From NCBI GenBank assembly GCA_947172415.1, contig OX359194.1:930001-994000 (forward strand): a DNA stretch of 64,000 bases, in the 5' to 3' direction. Made by a program: the position numbers and the translations under genes. This DNA comes from Chondrosia reniformis (Eukaryota; Porifera; Demospongiae; Chondrillida; Chondrillidae). Shown one piece after another: positions 49,889 through 61,800 of the stretch (position 1 is its first letter; each line of letters starts with the position of its first letter). The notes under the pieces are model-generated. The model was not told the origin of the DNA. It made no database searches and saw only the letters and a program-made list of their open reading frames with translations.

Positions 49889-52800
49889 ATGCTTCAACAG
49901 GAGGTTTTGCTCACTACTGTCCTCCATTTTATGCTACTTTATTCAGGTATTATGTTTGTATATATATGGACATAATAATACATACACATACGTACATACA
50001 AACATGTATACATAACATTATAACTTCTTCATGGGATACTATTGTATTTCCACCTCCTCTATATAACAAGAGATCACACTATTTACTTAAATCAAATTAT
50101 TCTGGTTATAGTTGTCAAATTGGAAAAGGGCAGTGTATGAACTATACAAACTTATCATCCAAAATGCTGTGGTACTTGTGTGCTTCAGCCCATACAAATT
50201 ATCTCTATCTCTACTATGGCCATATACCCTTTATCTGCTACCCTGTACCTATGTCAGTATTTGTATTTCGCTATTTATGAAACCCATACGTTCCCCTCAA
50301 TAATTAAATGTAATATATATCCCATTGATATCAGCTATTACATAGTATATTTACATTATTACAGATGCTTCATCCAACTCAATTCAGCCAACTACTATTA
50401 CGGTTGGAAGGACTAGTGATCCAGCTATGGCCATCACTGTAACACCTACCATTGGTCAATCAGTAGAACTGCAGTGTAGTAGAACTAGTGCACCTAAACA
50501 ATGGTACACTACAGGAAGTCAAGTAGTAGAAGCCATTCCAAATGAAATAAGTACATCTGGTGGAACTACTAGGATATTGGCTTTCTCTTCATTCACACCA
50601 AGTCATGCTGGAACATACAGTTGTGTAGTTCGGAATAACCAAATGACAACAACATATCCTGTAATACTAACTACAGGTTAGTCTATTGTGTTGCTTGTCT
50701 ACCAAATACAAATGTATTGTAACTCATTAAATTTAGGCAGTTTGTACGTATGTACATGTATACATATATAAGTATTATAATTAATAATAAATACCATATT
50801 TCAAAAATTATCATGGTTAACATGCCTATGAAATTAAGGGAACATACACTTTGAACTTCTCTAAGTAGGAAAAAACATGGCCACCCTATTACACATAACA
50901 TAACTTCCCCCCTTGATCCGCACCTAACACTGATATCCCTACTTTTAACATTTTTAAATGTTTTTACTTGTATAAATACATGTAACAATTAAAAATGATT
51001 ATTATTTAGCTCGGTATCAAAAGCTATAACATTCATGTATATATTCTGCTAGATTTATTATACATACATTTATTATGACGTTTTGCATTACTGTAGCAGT
51101 ATTGATGTCGCCATCACCAACATCATCTCCAACCCAAGGTACGTATCTCTTTAGTGCTACAAAGGCTGATATATGTATAAGGTAATGTACGTAGATGTCA
51201 AAAAGCACTGCTCAAATTTTAAATATCAGATTGGATGAAAGCGCACTACCCAAGCATTGCAGCCTGCCCTGCACTACTAGTTTAATTCCAGTTTTCATTC
51301 AGGAATACCTTACAAATTAGCTTTAGCATAAAATGTAATTTAATTATTTGGCTAATTGTGTAGTTATTTATGTACTTTTACAGTTCCATCACAAGTGAGT
51401 AATATTCAGTTTACTCAGATAGTGTCAAATGGAAAGATCAATTTAAGAGTTACATGGAATCAGCCAAGCAGTGATCGTCCCATACAACACTATGAAATAC
51501 AGTATAGGAAACAAGGTGTATCCAGTTGGACCTCAGTAACACGAAACCCAACCACCAGTCAGACTACTATAAGGAATGTGGATAAAGGTAGTGTTTATAA
51601 TGCTCAAGTGAGAGCTGTGTCCGATGTTGGATCTGGACAGTGGGGAAGTGCTACTAGTCAAAGGACATATAGAGGTATGAATATAAGACCAAATTTGGCT
51701 CATAGTATTTGAAATGTTTATGTATTTTTGCAGTTCCATCACAAGTGAGTAACATTCAGTTTACTCAGACAGTGTCAAATGGAATGATCAGTTTACAAGT
51801 TACATGGAATCAGCCAGCCAGTGATCGTCCCATACAGCGCTATGAAGTTCAGTACAGGAAACGAGGTGTATCCAGTTGGACCTCAGTAACAACAAACCCA
51901 ACCACCAGACAGACTACTATAAGGAATGTGGATAAAGGTAGTGTTTATAATGCTCAAGTGAGAGCTGTGTCCGATGTTGGATCTGGACAGTGGGGAAGTG
52001 CTACTAGTCAAAGGACATATAGAGGTATGAATATAAGACCAAATTTGGCTCATAGTATTTGAAATGTTTATGTATTTTTGCAGTTCCATCACAAGTGAGT
52101 AACATTCAGTTTACTCAGACAGTGTCAAATGGAATGATCAGTTTACAAGTTACATGGAATCAGCCAGCCAGTGATCGTCCCATACAGCGCTATGAAGTTC
52201 AGTACAGGAAACGAGGTGTATCCAGTTGGACCTCAGTAACAACAAACCCAACCACCAGACAGACTACTATAAGGAATGTGGATAAAGGTAGTGTTTATAA
52301 TGCTCAAGTGAGAGCTGTGTCCGATGTTGGATCTGGACAGTGGGGAAGTGCTACTAGTCAAAGGACATATAGAGGTATGAATATAAGACCAAATTTGGCT
52401 CATAGTATTTGAAATGTTTATGTATTTTTGCAGTTCCATCACAAGTGAGTAACATTCAGTTTACTCAGACAGTGTCAAATGGAATGATCAGTTTACAAGT
52501 TACATGGAATCAGCCAGCCAGTGATCGTCCCATACAGCGCTATGAAGTTCAGTACAGGAAACGAGGTGTATCCAGTTGGACCTCAGTAACAACAAACCCA
52601 ACCACCAGACAGACTACTATAAGGAATGTGGATAAAGGTAGTGTTTATAATGCTCAAGTGAGAGCTGTGTCCGATGTTGGATCTGGACAGTGGGGAAGTG
52701 CTACTAGTCAAAGGACATATAGAGGTATGAATATAAGACCAAATTTGGCTCATAGTATTTGAAATGTTTATGTATTTTTGCAGTTCCATCACAAGTGAGT

Positions 52801-55800
52801 AACATTCAGTTTACTCAGACAGTGTCAAATGGAATGATCAGTTTACAAGTTACATGGAATCAGCCAGCCAGTGATCGTCCCATACAACACTATGAAGTAC
52901 AGTATAGGAAACAAGGTGTATCCAGTTGGACCTCAGTAACACCAAACCCAACCACCAGTCAGACTACTATAAGGAATGTGGATAAAGGTAGTGTTTATAA
53001 TGCTCAAGTGAGAGCTGTGTCCGATGTTGGATCTGGACAGTGGGGAAGTGCCACTAGTCAGATGACACATACAGGTACATAATTCCTATCTGCCTGTACT
53101 GTACTTTGTCAAAGATTATATCATTTCAGAAACAATAAAAACACTCATATGTAGCTGACTCAAATAACTTGGGTGCTTAAGCATTCAGAACATCTGATGT
53201 TTTCGATTTATAAGACTTTGAAATGTGTATAATTATGATTGCCATATATGTATTTCATGTGCTATGTATATCATATCATGCATATGTATACAGTAATATA
53301 TTTAGGGGGTATTCTATCATGCATATATGTATATGTATTTTTGTGTATTATCAAGTTCCTGGTGCTCCCACTAACCTCTTGATATCTCCTCCATCTGGAT
53401 CATGTGACCAACTAATGGTTAATTGGACAGCACCATCTAACACTGGAGGACTACAAGTCAAGTATAAAGTGTATAGAAATAGTACATTAAGACATTCAAA
53501 AAGAGCTACTACTACTACTACATGGAGTGGTCTAACAGCTAACACACAGTACACAGTGAGAGTAGTAGCTTTCAATGACTTGGGTGATGGAGGAGAAGTG
53601 ACAGGAACAGGAAGAACTAGACCACAAGGTACGTATTTCATATCACTGATTGATTAAATACTATGTACATGTTTTAAATGTATTTCCTTTTCTTTATTCC
53701 AGCTCCTACAGTATCAGATGTAACACCTACAAACTCAACACAATTATCAGTAACATTCTCAACATCAGCTGTAGATCTGTCACTCCAGTTCAAGTGTACA
53801 GCCAGACCAGAGTTGTCTGGTCTTCCAAATAGGGCTGCCAGTACTACTAGTCAGAAACTTGTACTGAATGACCTGTCACCTTATGTCAATTATACTGTCA
53901 GATGTACCTCTATAAGGACTAGATCAGGATCAGGAAGTATAATCAATTCTTGTAATTCATCTATGGATACTATTAGAATGCCAGAAAGTGGTAAGTTTAC
54001 ACATTCCTTATACATTTATTGCTAAGATATGTAATCATTAACAAAAGCTGTGGCGTGAATGTACCATATAATTTTGGTAGAGAATTATTAAAATATTATT
54101 TTACACTTTTTCTGATACCAGTTCTAAAATATGAATAAAATGTTAAAAAAATCTTTGTGAATGTTTGTAAAACCACTCTTCTTTTTCTGTAGCTCCAAGT
54201 GGACCTCCACTAAACTTAGATGTTAACAGAACCAACACTTCAGCTACTCTATCTTGGGATCCACCAGAGGAAAAGGACAGAAATGGTATTATCACTGGAT
54301 ATGATGTCAAATACAAACCAACTGATGATTCAGCTGAAGAAATAAGCAAAGAAGTGGATGGAACAAATGTTGTTATTAGTCATCTGATTGCTGGCAAAAA
54401 ATACATATTCATGGTAGCTGCTAAAACTAGTAAAGGAATTGGACCATATGTGGACAATGGACTAGAAGGAGGTAAATATGGTCTAATATAGGAATGAGTA
54501 AAATGTAAATATTTGTGTACTCCAGGTTGTAATTGTGTGTTCAATACAAATCTGTGTATACACATTTTCATATTAATATACATACAGTCGAACTCGTTTA
54601 GTATGTACCTGGGATAATGCATACTTTTTTTGGTTCCCCAAGGTGGTACTCATTATCAGAGTTTGACTGTAGTTTAATTATTGGCATGTAGCTACAAGAC
54701 TATTATTTACAGTAGCTATTCAAAGCAATTTACCAATATCATATTTATATTTAAATTATATACATACCATATTTGTCTGTTTAGAGGCCAGGGGTCAGCT
54801 GGGCTTTTCTTAAATAGAAACCGGTCTCAAATAGCAGTCGAATCTCTCCAATTGACATGCTGGTCAAGGTGTGAACCGATTGCGACATCTTACCAGTTTC
54901 CGCTGAAGTAGCGGTGTCAAAGCGAAAGTCATACGATATCTCCTTCAAGTTGAAGGCCGTGGAGTGTGCTCCGAAGAAGACAAATTTTTACATAGAAGTT
55001 GAGCTTGAATTGAGGCCGGGTCAAAAACGAAATAGAAACCGGGGCTTCTATTCAGACAAATACCGTACGGTACATAAAGTATATTATTGAAAATATGATA
55101 TGGATTTCTTTATTATATAGTGGAAATGTGTAGTTCTAGTTATGTTCGTTGAGACCTACTGTTACAGGTCTGAACCACTTTATACATTAAATTTTGTTGT
55201 TGATTTAGTTTTATGTACGTAAACTATTTAAATAGTTCTATATACAAAAGCAAAATATTCTTTTAGTTCCAGGTAAAGTTGTTAATCTCAGGAGAGATGA
55301 GTCTACTGGCAGTTCAGTGACCATTAGATGGGATCCTCCACAGGAATCAGAGGACTATATAACCTTAGAATACCAAATTAGGGATGGTATTGAGGGAAGT
55401 GAACTTGGAACCATATCTAGACAATCACATACAAGTTTTACATTAAATAATTTAGGTACGTATATGCCTGATATTTGGACAGTGTAATTTTTAACATAAT
55501 TAATTTCTTATTAAGTTATAATTCAGTGAAATTTTATGTATGTAGAAAATTCTAATACACCATTTTCCTACATGCTATGCCAATTCTGTAAAAAGCCTAT
55601 AGGGAACTAAACCTGAAGAGAGCTTTGGATGAGGATAGAGGAACATTCTCTTTCTTCAGCTCCACTGAGCCAGATAGCTTTTTCTTGGACTTCCACCCTT
55701 CATCAGTGACCCTGGGAAATCTGTCATTTTCTTGATCTTGGTCCTTTGTGAATTATTTGTGTATGTATGTATGTACTTATATATTTGTGATATTCAGACA

Positions 55801-58800
55801 GAGTATATTAAGCATATATAATAGTACACTACTAACCATAGCTATACGTATATAAATATTAATGATAACTCTTACCCAAGGTTATAACTTGTATAAATAT
55901 ATGTAGTTGATGGAGTTCCATATGAAGTTAGAGTGGCTGCAGCTACAAATGGGGGAGAGGGAGAGGAGAGTAGATTGGTCTTCTTTTTAAAGGAATTAGG
56001 TAAGAGATGAAACAATGTATCTGTTGATAGAGACTTTTGATGGTGAATATACGTATATAATACATGGGATGGAATGTAGATGGGATAAAGTAAAGATTTA
56101 ATTTTTTGTATGTTCTTTACTTGATAGCTCCAAACAGATCAGTTGATGCTTCTACAATCAAGACTGTATGGAGTGGTAACTCACTCACTATCAGTTGGGA
56201 ACCACTAACTCTTCATGAAGCAAGAGGATTTCCAGTGTACTATATCTCCCTCTATGATGGAAGTACAAGAGCTAAAAGAGGACTTGTTAGTGAGTACAAC
56301 TCTACAAAGCCACCACTGACAATACCAGAACTGGACTCATCCCAGTCTTATTCAGTGTCTATATCTGTGGGAAACGAAGGAGGAGAAAAAGTTAATGCCA
56401 CTAAATTAGGTTTGTATGAGATATAGAAAGAACCTTTATTAGTCTCATGCATATATTATAACTAATTAAGTTTTTTTCTTTTAAATGAATTGAAACTTGT
56501 CAATGTCTGTGTATGTTTTACTGTAGTTGTGTATATATTAGCTACTATATTTACTGTTTATCATCCACGCAGTTGTAGTTGAGCCATTTGTAGCTCCCGA
56601 GCCAGTTTCAACTGGAGCAGCTGTGGCCGGAGGAGTAGTAGGAGCAATCATCATTGTGCTAGTTATTGTAGCGGCTATCATCATTGTAGTGCTAGTGCTA
56701 GTGTATCTGAGGCAAGTTGATGTACATTGTAGTGCTAGTGTATCTGAGGCAAGTTGATGTACATTGTAGTGCTAGTGTATCTGAGGCAAGTTAATGTACA
56801 TTGTAGTGATATTATATGTTATGTATTTGATATCAAATATACTGTGTTGATAATGAATACAATGCTATTATGCTGTTAACAGTACAATTAAGGCATATAT
56901 ATTAGCATCATTAATTACATGTATATGTTTGACTGAACCTTTGCTGTATGTAAGAGCGCAATCACTACATTAATGATATACACTGAGTTTGCAATACATA
57001 ATATATTAGTATACTTTTAACTGTGCCAAGCTTATCATTGAGTTGGTTCATCTTTAGTCTTTTGAGTGCCTAGTGTACGTACGTATAACAGATGCAGCCT
57101 GTATCAATCACCATTAGTCACCGAAGAAGACTCCAAGGGTCGAAACAACCGATTCTGAAGAAACGAAATGCCTCTCTAGATGCTCAAAGAGATTAAAGAC
57201 GAACCATCTCAAAGATTGTTATACCTTATTGACTGGTATTTCTGTATTTTGTTTGCATGTACAGGAAGAAAGGTAAGATAACTACATTCTCACCAGCTCT
57301 GTCCTTCAAGAGGCATCAGCAGGAAGAGAAAGCAGATAGCAACTTGAAATTGAATATTGCAAGAGATGACAAGAAAGTTACAAGTACATATGAACTGTAT
57401 ATACGTATATAAGTGTGTATGAAATATAAAGTTAAAAAAAACAGTTTTATTATATTTACAGTTCATAGATGTATAGAATGCTTGTTTAAATCTTTCTTTT
57501 CCGTGTACAGAAGATGTTAAGAGAAATGATACTATCAATAAAAGCCATTTCTTTGCTCATGTCAAGCAAATGAAACAAGAAAGAAATGGAGGATTTGAAA
57601 AGGAATACGAAGTCTGTAAACATGCGTAATTAATATGTCAATACATTAGTATACGTACGTATAAACCTTTATTTTGTCTGACTATATACGTATGTATAAT
57701 ATTCTCTCGTTTCAATTTACAGTCAATACAGAATGATCCGAATGGAGTGGAGACTATTGCTAAAGCCCACAGGCATAAGAACAGATATCTCAACATTCAC
57801 ACATGTAAGGACTGTGTAGTATATACTGCAAAAGGACTGAGTTATATAATGACTGCATTATGACTATTTCATTGTTACACAGTGGCACTTTTTGCTCGTT
57901 AATAATAATTCAACAAAATGTACAGTACATGTATTATTATGAGTACATACAATACAGTAGAGAATATTATGTAGTATTCCTCTGTATAAGGCGTGTCAAG
58001 TCCAATATATACCTTGCAATACAATGTACACACGTATTTCTATGTATATTCCCTCCAGTTGACCATTCCAGAGTAGTTTTGTCCATTCCTGACGAGAACG
58101 GAAGTGACTATATCAACGCTTCCTACATTGATGTAAGTACAATCCTTATCATGTCTCATAATATATAGGAAAGCTATGTACTAGTTATGCCGCACTCAAG
58201 TGTGATACATAAGTGATATCTGCCCGAGGCCGAAGGTTTTATTTTATCACTAATACGTATATATAGTAGGCCTAGTTCAAGTGTGAAATATAAGGTTTAT
58301 AACACCCCAGATATCACCCGGTTGCCCTGGTAACGTAATATATATGTATGTAATGCCTAACTTATAGTGTACGTATATGAGGTGACTGGTAATATGCAGT
58401 GATGGTAGTGACTGTATATATACATATATCAAAGTCTACGGATATCATTTAGTTGTAGCATATACTGTTCTGCAGGGTTACATGAGACTAAATGCTTACA
58501 TTGCATCTCAAGGTAAGCATGTACAGCCATCATTGAAATACAGTGTAATTAATCAAATGCACATATATGTACATACGTATGTAATTAGGAAGTGATTCCA
58601 CAAGCTCTCAACATGTTTATTATAAAGTGAAAGAGAATGACTTTGATAATTTACATGTGTATAATATAATTTTGCATTTTGATAGCTTGTTGACTAAAAT
58701 AACAAGATTTATTAAACTCTTCACTGTTAAGCGCAACTGTCACTGTTATGTAACTCCAGGTCCAACTCCTAATACGGTAGCAGACTTCTGGCAATTGGTT

Positions 58801-61800
58801 TGGGATTGTAAGACTCCAGTCATTGTCATGTTGACCCAACCTGAAGAGAAGGGAAAGGTAATATATAATAACCATCAAATGCTGCCATACAGAACTAATG
58901 CATTCCTAGACACAGCCAAGATATGGTGTTCTAGATTGTTCATTGATAGATAGGCTAAGGCATGAATTACAGTGATTTGAACTATTACATCTGATAGTCA
59001 TACGTAGGTGTAACATTAAAGGCACTTTCAGCTGAGGTGATATTTACAACAGTGCTTGTGAAATATGTATATGTATATACGTTGGAGTAGAGTTTCATCA
59101 CTACGTTGAATATAGGCAGTTAACTATTGAATTTGCCGTAGCATTATGAAATTCTTGTTTCATAACGCTATGGCAAGCTCAATAATTAACCGCCATGTAT
59201 ATACGTATGTTATTAGTAATTATAGTTAGTTGAGCATCAGCAACACAAATTATTATCAGATTCAACATTTCAACCTGGAGGTCTTCCTCAGCAATGAATC
59301 TAACCCTATTACTAATATGAACACAACAAATGCTCCCTATCATTTATCATTTTATATTGTACATATGCTATTTGTACATACGTTATATAACTTTTTGAAT
59401 GAGTTTTATTTTAGAAGCTTTTTCTTTAGAAAAAATGTGAACGCTATTGGGATGATGCTATATCTGTGGAGTTTGTTGTTAGAAACTTTACTGTTGTGGT
59501 TACTAGATGTCTCAGCTTTGCTGATTATGAAGTCAGAGAAATGACACTGACCTGTGTAAGCAATTCAATCTTTGTTTACTACTTTATTTCTGTGTACAGT
59601 GGACCCTCACTTATCCGGACCCAATGGGACCGGACTATGTCCAGATAACTGAAACGAACGGATATGTGAAGCAAAAGAAACGCCGCCTCAATCGAGATTT
59701 TCAAGCGAGGAAGAGTAGTATTTCGGTTGATTTCGCTAGCCATTGTCGTAAACTCGTACACACTATTAAACAATGGACATTAATTAGAAACAGAATCTAA
59801 GGCCAGATAATCCAAGCGGCCGGATACTCGAGGTCCGGATAAGCGAGGGTCCACTGTATTTATATACGTATACGTAGATATGTACAAAATGTACTAGATG
59901 TAATGCGTACATACATAAGTACGTACAAAAGTTAAGCACGATGTACTCAATATTTGCTTAGTCTTTTTTGCATAGAAAGTGCTTCATTTTACGTCAACTT
60001 TTTGTATTATATTAATTTTATATTGAGGACTTATCATCCATATTATTCCAAAGTTACTTTTCTTAAAATTTCTAAACCTGTACACATATAATAGGATATT
60101 CTGTATGTTCATGTCAGTTTGAATTTTGTCAAACATTATGTAGAACTCTGGATCACGACTGATTCATCATTTCCTGTACACTGGATGGCCTGATCATGGA
60201 GTACCTCAACATCCCTCATCTCTGGTACGATTTTCTAGGAAAGTCAGAAGTGTTTATTTGAAAAGCTCGGCTCCTATGTTGGTGCACTGCAGGTGAGATA
60301 TCTGTAATGTGACAGTCTATAGGGTGGCTATTTCACTGTATCTGTATTGCTTCTCCATGTCTAGTGCTGGAGTAGGTCGTACTGGTACATTCATCACTAT
60401 TGATGCCATGATACAGAGATTGAAGGAGAGAGATGATCTCAACATTTATGAGTTTGTTACTGAAATGAGATCAAAGAGGACCTACATGGTTCAGAATCTG
60501 GTAAGCTTAGGTGGTATACATACGTACATATGTAGAGTTTGTTTCAATTAAATATTCAGTTTATAGGCCTGGACCTCTATTTCTTTCAACTCTTTTTTGA
60601 CCAAGCCTCAATTGAAGCATGCTTCTCTTAAATAGCTCTCTGCATCTATCTCTCTAGCAGTCAATTACTTAGTCTTCCTCACACCAAACTCCATGGCCTT
60701 TTACTTGAAGAAGAAAACATAGGGCTATCGCTTTGGTACTGCTTCTGCAATGAAAACTCGACCCAGTGTGTTGTTTTAAGGGATCCAGCCTCTATTGGAG
60801 ACCTGAGTTCTATTAATAGAATAGCCCGTCTGATCTCCGGCCTTAAAACAAGACTTAACTTTATACATATATACAGACAAACACGATACTTATAAAAATT
60901 CTAACTTTGAGTCTTTCATTAGAAACGTTTAATGCATAGTTTCACCATGTTTGTATGTCCTGTAGGATCAGTATGTCTTCATACATGAGGCTCTCAATGA
61001 CTACTTGGCTTGTGGAGAAACAGTAGTGGCAGCTCATGAGTTGAGGAGGGAAATTGCAACTTTAGAGAATGTTCCCCCAGGCAAGAAAACCACTGGTTTT
61101 AGGATACAATTTGAGGTACTCACACAGACCTCACACTAATCTCACACAGACCTCACACTAATCTCACACAGACCTCACACTAATCTCACACAGACCTCAC
61201 ACTAGTCTCACACACAGACCTCACACTAGTCTCACACAGACCTCACACAGACCTCACACTAATCTCACACAGACCTCACACAGACCTCACACTAATCTCA
61301 CACAGACCTCACACTAATCTCACACAGACCTCACACTAATCTCACACAGACCTCACACTAATCTCACACAGACCTCACACTAATCTCACACAGACCTCAC
61401 ACTAATCTCACACAGACCTCACACTAATCTCACACAGACCTCACACTAATCTCACACAGACCTCACACTAATCTCACACAGACCTCACACTAATCTCACA
61501 CAGACCTCACACAGACCTCACACTAATCTCACACAGACCTCACACTAATCTCACACAGACCTCACACTAATCTCACACAGACCTCACACTAATCTCACAC
61601 AGTCCTCACACTAATCTCACACAGACCTCACACTAATCTCACACAGTCCTCACACTAATCTCACACAGTCCTCACACTAATCTCACACAGACCTCACACT
61701 AATCTCACACAGTCCTCACACTAATCTCACACAGTCCTCACACTAATCTCACACAGACCTCACACTAATCTCACACAGACCTCACACTAATCTCACACAG

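Larger units (their letters stand above)
53356..56409 (+). other. Gene E membrane-proximal FN3 region (five domains)
   Basis: SCDQ type (53356-53628), [12 protein letters not shown] type (53703-53990), SGPPLNLDV type (54193-54471), split domain (55267-55455 + 55907-55999) and STIKTVW type (56128-56409). The first four slots match gene C. The second half of the last exon ([12 protein letters not shown] onward) is unlike A, B or C, so the domain has been partly replaced or evolved fast. Confidence 0.8.
56573..57611 (+). other. Gene E transmembrane and juxtamembrane exons
   Basis: TM exon 56573-56711 ([20 protein letters not shown]...VLVYLR) is unrelated in sequence to the TM exons of A and of the short-tail genes. 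The intron begins gcaagt, a GC-AG intron. Exon 57265-57383 keeps the PALSFK motif of gene A and adds a charged stretch. Exon 57511-57611 ends NGGFEKEYE like gene A. Confidence 0.78.
57723..61115 (+). other. Gene E PTP domain D1, predicted catalytically active
   Basis: Motifs in order: [48 protein letters not shown] (exon 60144-60292), [12 protein letters not shown] across the 60292/60365 intron, then QNLDQYVF. The exon 59430-59555 is one codon shorter than its gene A partner and has lost the C-Y-x6-P-Y-C stretch present there. Catalytic Asp, Cys, Arg and Gln are all present. Confidence 0.88.
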
